NCBI GenBank assembly: GCA_025766275.1
Contig: JAFKAC010000101.1
Location: forward strand, 62,001 to 126,000
Origin: Lactarius indigo
Taxonomy: Eukaryota; Basidiomycota; Agaricomycetes; Russulales; Russulaceae
Length of the DNA: 64,000 nt
Direction: 5' to 3'
Of this stretch, positions 34,284 to 45,176 are shown in pieces. A program made the translations under genes and the position numbers. Under the pieces are notes generated by a model. The model was not told the DNA's origin. It saw only the letters and a list, made by a program, of their open reading frames with translations, and searched no databases. How positions within the stretch are numbered: the stretch's first letter is position 1; each line of letters opens with the position of its first letter.

Positions 34284-34296
34284 ACGTTGGCCACCA
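34284..34296 (-). promoter_or_regulatory. Candidate primer-binding site of the 11.3 kb gypsy element
   Basis: TGGTGGCCAACGT on the minus strand, four bases inside the 5' LTR. It has the TGG start expected of a site complementary to a tRNA CCA end, but I did not identify the tRNA. Confidence 0.5.
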
Positions 34297-34300
34297 GAAA

Positions 34301-34767
34301 TGATACCCTAAACCGTCGCTAAACGCAAGAACGACTGGTAAAGGAGTAATATTGGGTTCAAGAAGTCGGGGAATATAGGACCGATAATCCGGCCGATGGC
34401 GACTTTAACCGAAGGCACACCGACGCGGGACCGAATGAGCTGAAGCCGACTGAGGCGAGAGCGATGTAGTCTTAACGCAACGCGGGGCTGCGAATAGCTG
34501 AGGTATAGCCGAATACGCACACACGGGTGCTTCGCGAAATCAAAATAGAATAGATGTCGTAGATAATCGAATAGTAGGATATGAGCGTATGAATAGAATG
34601 AAGTCGCTATGGGCTCCCCGAAGGTTGCTGCTGTAGTACCTGTGGTATAGAGCTATTTATGTGCTGCCGCTCGCCGACCGAATCCGCACCTTGCCACTTT
34701 TCCCTTGCTGACCGTCCATCTTACTCTCCTGTGAAAATTAATGCTTAGCGGCGCGCCGGGTGTATCA
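34301..34767 (-). repeat. 5' LTR of the 11.3 kb gypsy element
   Basis: 467 bases, TGATACCC...GTATCA in plus orientation, followed by the second ACGT target copy (34768-34771). Confidence 0.93.
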
Positions 34768-35480
34768 ACGTGAGACTGAGTTTCCGTGAATCTTCCCATC
34801 ATGGGATGATATGTTTCTGTAAATATTTCTGTCATGGACAACTCAGTTGCTGTGACTTTTCCTGTGACGGGAAACTGTGCTTCCATGAATCTTCCTGTGA
34901 TGGGAAGATATGTTTCCATGAGTCTTTCCATCACGGGAACCTCGGTATCCGTGACTTAACCTGTGATGGGAAATTAAGTTTCCGTAAATCTTCCCATCAT
35001 GAGAAAGTGAGTTTCTGTTACTGTTCCTGTGACATGACACCATGTTTCCATGAATCTTCCTGTTATGGGAAAATGTGTTTCCATGTAGTTTTCCGTCACG
35101 GGAAACTGTCCTTCTGTGACTTTTCCTGTCATGGGAAACTGTTTCTGTGATCATTCTCATGACTGTCCAATACGGAGCACTTCACAGAAACTGAGTATCC
35201 CATCATGGGAAACTGAGTTTCCATGAAGTCTACCATCATGGGAAACTTACTTTCCATCATAGCTTCCATCCTGGGAATAAGAGCTTCTGTCGAGTTTCCC
35301 ATGATGGGAAAGTAAGCTTCCATGAAGCCCACCTTCTGTGAGATCTCTCCTGACTGGATTCTGGGCATCTGTATAGGTACCCCCATTTCAGGAAGTAACA
35401 TGGGCTATGATCCCTCCATTTCAGAAAATAAATGGGTGTTTAATCTTCTGTTTCGGGAAATGACCCAGAAATCTGATTCT
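34768..35480. repeat. Palindromic minisatellite array, segment 4
   Basis: Longest surviving part of the array, over twenty imperfect copies built on TTTCCCATCATGGGAAACT with TTTCCATGAATCTTCC-type spacers. Copies decay towards 35480. The adjacent 35480-35640 is an inverted relative of 60386-60560. ORFs on both strands reflect the periodicity only. Confidence 0.8.
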
Positions 35481-35630
35481 TCCATTATGGAAGGAAAAAT
35501 TGCTACTTCCTTTAGCAATTCCTACTTCAGAACTGACGTCAGGTGGCCCATGAATTCCAGAAGAATTTTGTGCGTCGGCTGACATTGGTTGGCCCATGAG
35601 TTATGAAAGTCATGGCAGATCATTGGCTGA

Positions 35631-35926
35631 ATGGAGAACAAGGAGTGCAGAACAAAGAGAGTCCAGAAGTAGAAGTAAATGACATCATAGTGATATCATG
35701 ATAAAGATAGAACAAAGGAAAGTACAAAGGCGTTGAGTACAATGCTGAGTCCAGATCTATGATATCATAAGGTATGGTGATGTCATACATGATGCAATGA
35801 TAAGCGCTAGATTGTACAGATCAAATGTAAGTAATCTACAAGTCCTAATTAATCTAATCTAAAGCAGTCCATGCTGCAAGTCCAATCTGTACGAGCCACT
35901 AAGTGCATGCAGGTCACTTATCAACA
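35631..35926. repeat. Truncated LTR, family C
   Basis: Matches the 3' half of LTR C (GAGTCCAGAAGTA..., ending CACTTATCAACA). The 5' half is missing, so no target duplication can be read. Confidence 0.75.
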
Positions 35927-36872
35927 GAAAAAAACTGTCAAGCAGTGTTTAATATGTGGTGTGGGAAGGTGTGTCACTATGTGCATGTTTGATGCATGAA
36001 CGCATGAACACCCACCCATCAATTTCTTCTCAATGCTTCCCCTGTGGGGGTTCTTTTTTTTCTTCTCTTCTCTTCTTACTGTGCATGCGGAACACTCCCA
36101 CGGCCTACACAAGAGGGAAGATGCAGCTGAGGATGAGCTGGGCTTTGGCCCAGTGCATAAGATTTTTTTTTTCTTTTCTTTTCCACTCACCCTGAACCGC
36201 AGGCCATTGCCACCCCCTCATGCATGTGAGCCATCTCTGCTCATCCCCAACATGCCACCCCCAACATTGCTCACAAGACCACACAATGCTACTGCACTGC
36301 CACACCACACCACACCATGTGCAAGACCTTGCAACTGGCCAACCCACCAACATGCCACCCCAACACAGCATGCAAGACCCTGCCACCAGTCCACCACCCA
36401 CACCACCTTGATGTGGTGTGCAAGACCACCCATCAGCTCACCACCTGCCCAAAAATGGTGTGCAAGACCTCAGCACTGCTGACTGCCCATGCCACCTTGA
36501 TGCAGTGTGCAAGACCCTGCCACCAGTCCACCACACCACACCAAAATGGTGTGCAAGACCCCACCAGCGCCAACCTGCCACACTCCCCCAACAGTGTTTG
36601 GCTTGTATATTAATTAGTTTGTACTGCATGTACCCTTATTAGTTATAAATATATTATTGTTTTGAATGAAACCATGGTTGACTAAATTATTTGCACTGAA
36701 ATACTTAAATTTGGATAAATTTACCTAAAATACACTGATCATATGTCCATTTATGCCAATATTTGGTAAGGTTTTACAAAATATTTTAGGGGGGATGTTT
36801 TTATCTTAAAAGTCTTAACAATTCTTGAAAATCAGAAAGATTGTTCATTTCTCAACATATATTACCATTTTT
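35927..36872. repeat. Low-complexity and short tandem repeats, AT-rich tail
   Basis: 36300-36580 holds at least six copies of GTGCAAGACC spaced 40-50 bases apart in a CCAC-rich setting. 36600-36872 is AT-rich without a frame. Homopyrimidine runs occur near 36050 and 36163. No gene seen; the long ORF at 36033-36482 is compositional. Confidence 0.6.
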
Positions 36873-37643
36873 CTAAAATCTGTTAAATTTGTTAAAAAAT
36901 TTAGGATTCCATTTTTCCTGATGTAGGGAGTGTTGAGGGGGCACAATGAAGAGGCCTAATGTGGGATTAAAAGGCTCACAGAACTCAGGGATTGAGTCAT
37001 TGAGGGGGTTGAATGAGAGCATCTTGAGGCCACTGGAGTGGGTGACAATGGATTTGTGGAAGCCAATCTTGAGGCCAGTAGAGCTAGCCTTATTTATAAA
37101 GTAGGTGATGGCATCAGCCATGGTGTTGGCAAGCTTATAGGTGAGAGACTTGGGCTCAACTCCAAACCAAATTGGGAGTGGGCTGAACCTTTCCTTCCCA
37201 GCCTCTGCAAAAGCAAGGCAGTCCATTGACATTCAAAGAATGACCTTGTTGTCAAGCAAGTCACAAATGCACCTGCCAAGCTTGGGCCAAGTAGGTTGCA
37301 TGATATGGCTGTGAACACTGTGAGCCTCTTGAATGATCCTCTGTAATTCAGGACCAGTGTGTATGGGCCAGGCCTGCCCATTCTTGTAGACACACAGAGT
37401 GCCACTGGGGGTGCCATAGAAATCATAGCCAGCATTCAGGTAGAAGGCGGAGAGGTGATCCATGTCAGAGATGGACTCCTTGTTACCATCAAGGCTGAGA
37501 TCAGCAAATTCGTAGGCAGTGTGGGAGGGGACAAGGGTCTTGGTAGGAGGGAAGAGACATGAGACATCCTTGCAGGATTTAAGGAAGACCTCATTGACTT
37601 TGAAAGGGGTTCCATGCAGCACTAGAGAACAAATGGTCAGCAA
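36873..37643 (-). pseudogene. Fragment of an expanded Agaricomycete orphan family
   Basis: Two overlapping reverse frames form one protein, shifted near 37235: the first part ends PKLGRCICDLLDNKVIL, the second continues with DCLAFAEAGKERFSPLPIWF and then FGVEPKSLTYKLANTMADA and IVTHSSGLKMLSFNPL. From memory, blocks such as FAEAGxxxFSPLxxWxGVxPxSL and TRSxGPKxLSFxP recur in large families of unknown function in Agaricomycete genomes. Frameshift, and codons consistent with CpG loss (for example THSSG where TRSSG is expected), make it a pseudogene. It is followed at 37981 by the foldback element. Confidence 0.5.
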
Positions 37644-37980
37644 TGAGAAGAGACTCCAAAGGTCAAAGAAGCTTACTAGTTGTGGGCCTTTGGTTTGTTG
37701 TAGTGAAAGGGTAGGTGTTAGAGGTGCAGGAAAGCGACTAAGTTACAGTTAGCAAGGTAGTGGATGAAAAGTGAAATAAATAAAGTACTAACCTTAGTCT
37801 TTTCTCCCAAAGACTGAGGTGTCTGGAAACCCAATGTCTTAATTGGGCAACACCAAGATCAGATAAGAACAGAAACAGGAATCAAGTGTGGTTATCAAGA
37901 GAATGTCTGGGAGAGGACAAGGGTGATCTTGAGTATAGGTTTATGAGAAAGTCAGGAAAGAGATATGGGTGAGAAGATGA
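37644..37980. other. No feature recognised
   Basis: Upstream side of the orphan pseudogene. May contain its decayed N-terminal coding part or promoter, but no frame is convincing. Confidence 0.4.
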
Positions 37981-38526
37981 CACTGGATGGAAAATACCCT
38001 TTGATCATTGGCAAAATTTAGGCATATCCTATAACAAAAGGTAATTTTTATCCATAATTCTTCATACATAAAATGTTGATAAGGTAACTAAATATTGTCA
38101 TTGCAATTTCAAAGCAAAATATGTAGACAGTATAAAACTTTTTTTTTACAATATTGTCAGAATATTATGGAGGTTACATTATGTATCTTGTTGAAATATT
38201 TCACATGGTAATATCTTTATTAAACTGCAACAGTGGTTCAGTTTAGAGGGTTTGGGCAAGGTTCAGGGTTTACCAGAAACATTTTATCAAGATATATACC
38301 ATACAAATGTCTCAACAAGATGCATGAGTATAACCTCTATGATATTCTGACAATATTATAGGAAAGGGAATTTATATTATCTACATATTGTGCTTTGAAA
38401 TTGCAACAACAATATTTAGTTCCCTTATCAACATTTTATGTATGAAGAATTATTGATAAAAATTACCTTTTATTATAGGATATGCCTAAATTTTGTCAAC
38501 AATAAAAGGGTATTTTCTGTCCAGTG
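37981..38526. mobile_element. Foldback/MITE-like element with CACTG ends
   Basis: Two ~240-base inverted arms (37981-38225 and about 38285-38526) around a ~60-base centre. The outer ends are CACTGGATGGAAAATACCC and its complement. It is AT-rich with no coding capacity. A third copy of the arm at 50937-51172 starts CACTAGATG, which points to the CACTA/Plavaka-type terminus group. No clear target duplication. Confidence 0.75.
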
Positions 38527-38688
38527 TGTGCTCAAATGTCCAAAGCCCTTATCAATTTTCTTTCACCCCCTATGTTTTTGTCCTCAGAGTAAATACTACT
38601 GTGAAATGGAAATAAAATTGGGTGAAAATAAAGGTAAATAATGTGTGAACAATGTGTGTCTGTGTATTGGTTTGGAATGTGTGGGAGG

Positions 38689-38915
38689 TGTTGAGATGCA
38701 ACTGTTAAAAATCACATGTCTTGTGGGGTCTGATTGAGTCAGCCCACATACTAAATACAGTATCTGCCCCTTATGGACTTATGGACACTTTGGACTCTTA
38801 CAGACTGTTTTTGTTAATCTTTATTGTTAGATCCATTTATGGTTCTTACTGTTCTTTATTGTTAAGACACCAGTATTGTCTGCTTTAGGCAGCTATTGTT
38901 CATTGCCATCCAATG
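38689..38915. repeat. Truncated inverted LTR, family A
   Basis: Matches the reverse complement of about 17490-17718. It starts TGTTGAGATG and stops abruptly at the start of LTR B, and its remainder is not found beyond LTR B. Confidence 0.75.
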
Positions 38916-40110
38916 TGTTATGATCCGACACTTCAGACCTCAGTTACAGTATGTTCTCAACATGTTCTTTCTCCTTTTGTCCCATACTTTATTACCAAAG
39001 GAGTTACTATTGTTAGTGGTGCTGTTTATCTTGATCTGAGTATCCCCTTGTTCCATTTAGTCTCTTTGCTACTGTGTGGGCCTGTGTTCATGTTGTTTAG
39101 AACCTTGCCCTATATAAACTTGTACCATAGACTGTAGGAAGCCAGATTTGGCTTCATTTGCAATCTAGCAACCTTGCCTTTGTACTTTGGTGTGACCTCA
39201 CTTTATCCCCTCTTTTTGTGCATCCCCTATCTCAGTCCTTGACCAGGACACCTTGAAGTCTTTGCAGTTGAACTATATCAACATGTCACACCTGTTAGAC
39301 TCTGTGCACTAGCAAGATCAAGTGTAGAGAAGTGTTACACACTTTGGGCAAGGAGCCTTACATCACAGAGTAGTGCTGCACATTGTGCCACACCCCACCA
39401 CTTGTATTTCATAGCAATAAGACCACAGACGTCTTCACTTGGTACTTGTGTAAACCAGAACTTCAAGAACCCACACCCCTGCTAGGGTGTTGATGAATAG
39501 CACAAGAAGAACCTATACTCACAGTGGGACAAAGTACTGTGGTGAGATAGAGGCAGCAACTGGTAAGCAGCAGAGGGGAAGTCTTGTAGTGAAGCAGAGA
39601 GGATGTCTGGCACACAGCAGTGAGAGAACTGATAATGATATTACAGAGGAGAAGACATACCTGGCACACAGCAGTGAGAGAACTGATGTGGACCAGGGCG
39701 TACAAGCAGTCTACTTATACTGTACAGAGGTGTGACACTAGTACAAAGGAAGTAACTACAAGTCACAGAGTACAAGGAGCACATTGTTCTACAACAGGAC
39801 AAAGGAGTGTGCATATGGAGAACAAAGCGTATAGAACAAGAAGAGTCCAGACTGAGATGATATCATAATGACATCATAATAAGGATAGGCCTAAAGCAGA
39901 ACAAAGAAAGATACAAGAACGCGTAGTACAATGAAAAGTCCGGAAGTAGTCCATATGATGTCATTGTACAGTGATGTCATAGAAGTCCTAGATTGTACAG
40001 ATCAAATCTAATCTAAAGCGGTCCTAATTAATCTACAGCAGTCCGTATCTGTAAGTCTGGTCCGTATGAGCCGCTAAGTGCGCAAGGGTCACTTATCAAC
40101 AGGTGTAACA
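38916..40110. repeat. Inverted LTR, family B, containing LTR C
   Basis: Starts TGTTATGATCC and is inverted relative to 22016-22595. Interrupted by LTR C (39491-40101) and completed by 40107-40110. Net length about 579, as expected. Flanks (CAATG and TAAGC) do not form a target duplication, so one flank has probably been rearranged. Confidence 0.8.
39491..40101. repeat. Solo LTR, family C, nested in LTR B
   Basis: 611 bases, TGATGAATAGC...TTATCAACA, with target duplication GGTGT (39486-39490 and 40102-40106). Contains two near-direct copies of TACCTGGCACACAGCAGTGA-like sequence, as in other family C copies. Confidence 0.85.
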
Positions 40111-40284
40111 TAAGCCAAGTCTACAACCTCTAACACACTTAAGACACTACTGCCACACAGCAGAGTGGGTGTTATGGTTCTACCCTTACAATCCCAGCAA
40201 ATGGTGATACAAAGGACACAATCACACAAGGAAGAAGAGGATGATGAAGAAAAGACTGGGATAAGCCACAAACCACGAGCTAAG

Positions 40285-40953
40285 TGTTATGTCCATGGTT
40301 TGCCTTATTCTTTTTCTTTGTTTATTCTCCTTGTCTTGTGACCGGCTGGTGCCACGTGATGGCATGTGCTGTACTGTACAGTGGAGTCATTGTGACTCAG
40401 GACTATTTATATTCTCAGACCCACAGTTGTCTCAGAGATGACTCGCGTGTCCTTATTGTTGACTCATATGAGGGCAAGCCCTATGCTAGTCCTATTGTTC
40501 TCAGACTTGTTCCCAGGTTGCACAGTCCTATGACATAGGCTGCTATTGTTCTTTTACCTTATGACTTGTTGCACAGTCCTCATATTTCCCATGACTTGTC
40601 ATTTACAGTACTATGACTCATCATGACTCGGACTGGCTGCTTATGGTATCTGGGACTCTTATTGTTCTCTTTTACTATAAGTACTAAGATGTCTGTGGGC
40701 TGTAGGCCTCAGACTTGTCTTCTTGTATCTTATGGTACTTGGTGAACAAGACTTGAACATTGAACTCCTCTTCTCTCTCATCAGAAGCTTTCTAAGTTCC
40801 CTTCAAACTTAGTACTCCTTGAACTCAAGATAAGACTAATCTTTGACAGATCTCTAAGTCATCTCTGACTTAAGAGAATATGACTTACTTTGTGCTTTAT
40901 CAACCTAGTGGCATTTGCTCAAGTCGAGCAAACATCCCTACCATGATGTAACA
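40285..40953. repeat. Possible solo LTR, unnamed family
   Basis: 669 bases bounded by TGTTATG and TGTAACA, the end type of families B, D and E. It abuts a gypsy fragment on the right. There is no second copy in the window and no target duplication, so the call is tentative. Confidence 0.45.
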
Positions 40954-41092
40954 TGGGTGTTGGTAATTGGGTCTGTGCGTGGGTGTTTCACGATAAGGTG
41001 TGAGAAGATCTATATGGAAGACGTTGTGGATGCTCCACTGTGTGGGAAGTTTGAGACAATAGTTGATGGGGGACATCACCTGGGCAATCCTG

Positions 41093-41697
41093 TGTTGATA
41101 AGTGACCCCTGTGCACTTAGCAGCTCTAAAGGACTTGCAGATATGGACTGCTTTAGATAAGATTAATTGGACTTCTGTAGATTAGAATTGATCTATACAA
41201 TCTTGGACTATTTCTTCTTATCTATGACATCACTGTACAATGACATCATATGGACTACTCCAGACTCTTCATTGTACTTTCATCCTTGTTCTCTTTACAG
41301 TGTTATCTTTATTGTGATGTCACTATGATATCATCTTTGTCTGGACTTTCTTTGTTCTAGTCGCCTTGTTCTCTTTTGGTACACTCCTTTGTCCTGTATG
41401 TAGAACAATGCTCCTTGTATTCTGTGACTCTATGTTACTACCCTTGTATTAGTGTCACACCTCTGTATAGTATAAGTAGAGTACTCTGTATGCCCTGGTC
41501 CACATCAGTTCTCACTCTGCTGTGTGCCAGGTAAAGTCCCTCTCCTGTAATACTATTATCAGTTCTCACTCTGCTGTGTGCCAGACTCTTTGCTTCCTTG
41601 CAACTCCCTGTTACACCTCTGCTTCCGGCCACTCCTCATATCTCACCACAGTACTTTGTCCCACTGTGAGTATGTCCTCTTAGTGTGCTGTTCATCA
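41093..41697. repeat. Solo LTR, family C, inverted
   Basis: 605 bases, TGTTGATAAG...TTCATCA, with target duplication TCCTG (41088-41092 and 41698-41702). Inserted in the old gypsy fragment. Confidence 0.85.
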
Positions 41698-43068
41698 TCC
41701 TGAAAGGTCCATGGTGTTTAGCCACTAGTTTTGCAGTTGGTTGGTGGGTGTGTAAGTGACACCCTTTGAGCCACACAAGGTCTCCCTCTTTGAGTCTGGG
41801 TGTATCTTTGTGCTTGACCCATGACTTCTGTGCTCAGAACATGCAGGAAAAGGCACGTTGTCATGCCTGTTTGAATTGGTCTAACCACAAGGAGACTTGT
41901 GGGATAGGGGACAGTCTATCGATCCAATCAGCATGGGGGTTGAACCCTGATAAGAGGAAAAAGGGGGACTCCTGTGTAGTTTCATTGGGCCAGTTGTTGT
42001 GTGTGAATTCTGCCATAGGCAGATAACGAGTCCAGTCATCTTGTCTCTCATTCACCCAAAAGCAGAGGTATTGTTCAAGCCACTGATTTGTTCATTCCAA
42101 TTGGCTGTCAGTGCAAGGGTGGTATGTGGTTGAGATGTTTTGGCTGATGCCAAGGATCTTACAGATCTCCCACATGAACTTTGATGCAAAGCAGGGATCT
42201 TGGTTACTGATAACGCACAAGGGGAGTCCAAATTGTGGGAAGACATGGGAGATGTACAGGGTGGCTGTCCCTTCAGCAGTTATTTCTCCATTGCAGGGAA
42301 TGAAGACAGCTGCTTTGGTGCAGTCGTGATCCATAACCATCAGAATAGAATCATAGCCATGGGAAATGGGGAGTTTAGTGATAAAGTCCACAGCAACAGT
42401 TTCAAATGGCAGGGCTTCTGGTTTGGGATATATGGGTTGTAGAGGTGCCTTGATAGGGTGGTGGTTGACTTTGTGTTGTTGGCATTCAGCACATCCTTTG
42501 ATGTAATCCATTATGTCAGTCTTCATTTGAGACCACCAATAGTGGCGTTCAGTAAGCTGAATGGTGTGTTTAATTCCCAGGTGACCATAGACAGGTGAGT
42601 CATGATGAGTGGCAATGATGGTGCACTTGTCATGGACTCCTCCAGTCACTACATGATGACTGTCCTTATACCAAGTCCCTTCAATATCTTTTAGTCAATG
42701 TGCATCAACCCAAGGCTGCAACTTAGCTCGGTCCTGTTCGCAGATGGGATGTGCAGGCGTCATCTCTGTGGGTAGAATTTCAGGTCTCCAGTGTTCGTTG
42801 CGAGGTTCTTCTTGTAGTGTTGTTGCATGTGTGAATACATGTTCTGGTAAGACCATGATTCCTTCATTGTCATTTTCTCCTTGGTCATAGTTGGGTTGGC
42901 GAGAGAGTGTGTCAGCGTGTCCATTTGATGTTCCTTTGATGTGGTGAATCTCAAAGTCATATTCAGAAAGTTCAAGTACTTCCCTGGCTACACACTGACT
43001 AATCTTTTGCAGGGATTTCCAGTATTGTAGATTTAGGTGGTTGGAGAAGACTTTGATTTTGTGAGGGG

Positions 43069-43844
43069 TGTCACGGACGCTCCATTTTCGCCTTATTTTT
43101 CTGTATTTTTACGGAATTATTTGGTGAAGATACGAGACTCCAACGTTGAGCTCAAACGTCCAAGTCCTTATCATTAGATTGATAAGATAGTTAGTCATGT
43201 GATGCCAACATGTGCACCCACAAGCACGTGACCCTGAGATAGTAATTTCCTTATCGGATGTTACCTCTTTAGGTCTCCTTCCTCATTAGTAAAGTAGTTT
43301 CTCATTGGACGATAAGCAGGGAACATTCTAGATAGTTCTAGACTACGTTGTCATAGGGTTGTGACTCATAGATAAGGACACGTCACTATTCTGTCAGCCT
43401 TAATGACTGTGCATCAGTCAGCACAATAGATAAGGCTATTATTAGATACGACGCGTCAGCGTCTGACTCATTACTATTACATGTACCTTTAGTAATAAGG
43501 TTCCATAGTAATTCGAACTCAGCCGCAGCATAGTATATAGACCCTCATGTAGCGTCCTGAGTGGAACCAACTTGTCCTCTTGGTTCTCCACTCAGGTGCG
43601 CATTCCCTTGTATTTCCCTTACTCTTCTCCAATGTTAACTTGTCCTCTTGGTTCTCCACTCAGTGTACCACAGCATGATCACCAGACCTTTGGACTTGTA
43701 TAAAGTCCTCACGTGTGTCTAACCTCTGTTGTGACTGTACGTTCGGCGCGTGACTTGTCTCCGCGTTAGGCTTGGGTGTGCTCCCAGTTCAGTTCGCTTA
43801 CCTCACCCTTGATCTAGTTGTACGCGATAAGTCATACCGCTACA
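43069..43844. repeat. Solo LTR, family F
   Basis: 776 bases, TGTCACGG...CGCTACA, with target duplication AGGGG. Only copy in the window. Contains a repeated GGTTCTCCACTCAG motif near 43583 and 43650. Inserted in the old gypsy fragment. Confidence 0.85.
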
Positions 43845-43927
43845 AGGGGATCCAGCTAGGAGGGGTCTCCAGTGGTGGAAGGCTTTGACAATTGCCAACA
43901 ATTTGAAGTTGTAAATGTCATAGTTTT

Positions 43928-44644
43928 TGTTATGGACTGGACTTGTTTTGACTTTACTTTAGTTTCTTACTTACACTTGCATTCATGGGAAAGTCTTTCC
44001 TTTCTTGGCTTTCCCTTTCTCGGACTTGCTGTGCACTAGGAGCCTTAAGATTCTCTCCTAGTGCAAAGTGAGACAATGAGACACTCATTGTCCTTATAAG
44101 TCTTTATTACTACTATACTTGGGCTAAATGCACCCTTTTATGGCAGGTGTCTCACTTTTGTTAAAACTGAGACATGTCTCACTTGCCTTTTATATCCTTG
44201 TTTCTTCCCACACTTACTGTGGATAGCTGTGCACACCTTCTTCTTTTTCCCATGCCTGCTGCAGATTGCTGTACTCTCTTCTCATGCTTGCTGTGGATTG
44301 CTGTGTTACTTCTCATGCTTGCTGCGGATTGCGCCATTTGTTTGTTCCGCACAAACAAACCTTTTTCTATATAAGCCGTGGCCCTAAGTAGCTTGTATCC
44401 TTAGACTCGACTTCTTTACCATCACAGTATACATTGTTTTCCCATTCCCTTGGGGTAACTCTCTGCTGAACCGTCGAACCTCTTGAACCCCCTTGAACTC
44501 CACTCACATCTTGAGTATTGTGTCATACTCTGAGATCCTTGTTAACCACTTAAACCTTGCCATTACTGGCTGAACCCTCACTCATTGACATAGAAAGACC
44601 AGACTTGCTCATGCCGAGCTGAACGTTCCTACTGTAGCATTACA
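43928..44644. repeat. Solo LTR, family D, inverted
   Basis: 717 bases, TGTTATGGAC...GCATTACA, with target duplication GTTTT (43923-43927 and 44645-44649). Same internal tandem repeats as 20600-21315, in inverse orientation. Confidence 0.87.
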
Positions 44645-44675
44645 GTTTTGCTCTGCTTTGTTGAGGGTGGAAGTG

Positions 44676-45176
44676 TGATGACTCACTGTCACTTGACAGG
44701 GGGTCACGACATAGGCAGAGACTGGGGGCTGAGAGGGTGTGGAGAAGAGATGCTCGATGACAGAAGAACACAAGATTTGCTCTTGGCTCAAAGAGGATAG
44801 TGGCGCGCAATGAGCAGGGCACTCGAAGGAGCTGAGAGGCAAGAGGGAGGATGTCACAAGTGGACAGTCTGAGGGACTGTCCGTAGAATTGCACCAGCTT
44901 ATATACTACAGGGGGTGGTCTGTGCATAGGTTTAGGGCAGGCTTAGGGCCTGTCCACGGGTGCTGCGCAGTACTGTGCAAAGGAACATTCTAGAGACATC
45001 TAACAATAGAGTCCAATCAGAAGACGTTTAAACATAGAACGACTGTGCCGCAGTCGATGGCACAATCTTGCGTCAGGATGGCGTGATTCCACAGTCAAAG
45101 TGGGAATCCCTGAGGGGTGGTGACTTGGGTGATTATCTTCGTTGATTGTTCAACAATCAACTGTTGATAAGTACAC
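44676..45176. other. Unassigned repetitive sequence
   Basis: Lies between the old gypsy fragment and LTR H. It begins near TGTGATGACTCAC and ends near GTTGATAAGTACAC, and has a TATA-like box on the reverse strand near 44900. It could be another LTR, but the ends are not a convincing pair. Confidence 0.35.

Larger units (their letters stand above)
23453..34767 (-). mobile_element. Ty3/gypsy LTR retrotransposon with an antisense three-gene cassette
   Basis: An 11,315-base element with 467-base LTRs (TGATACCC...GTATCA) and target duplication ACGT. The gag-pol direction is minus: 5' LTR 34301-34767, gag and protease 34210-31495, RT-RNase H-integrase 31498-27830, 3' LTR 23453-23919. Between pol and the 3' LTR lie about 3.3 kb holding three spliced genes on the opposite (plus) strand. 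A primer-binding candidate (TGGTGGCCAACG, 34296 downwards) follows the 5' LTR, and a polypurine tract (AAGAGGGGAAA) abuts the 3' LTR. gag-pol carries at least six in-frame stops, so this copy cannot move on its own. Confidence 0.92.
40954..44675 (-). pseudogene. Old Ty3/gypsy Pol fragment, relative of the 51822-59628 element
   Basis: After removing LTR C (41093-41697), LTR F (43069-43844) and LTR D (43928-44644), the rest aligns with about 53790-55395 of the intact element. It encodes the end of RNase H, the integrase zinc finger and core (HDSPVYGHLGIKHTIQLTER, FETVAVDFITKLPISHGYD) and the start of the chromodomain region. Arginines of the intact copy appear as Cys, His, Gln or Trp at many places, and CG dinucleotides are replaced by TG or CA. 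It lacks LTRs and gag, and frames are broken. Confidence 0.85.

Noticed and set aside
34843..35401. ORFs on both strands in the minisatellite
   Set aside because: Repeated peptide patterns mirror the DNA period; any frame without a stop in the unit stays open.
36317..36580. Possible CRISPR-like or regularly spaced repeat (GTGCAAGACC copies)
   Set aside because: Spacing is irregular, spacers are themselves repetitive CCAC-rich sequence, and the genome is eukaryotic; it is a simple tandem repeat.
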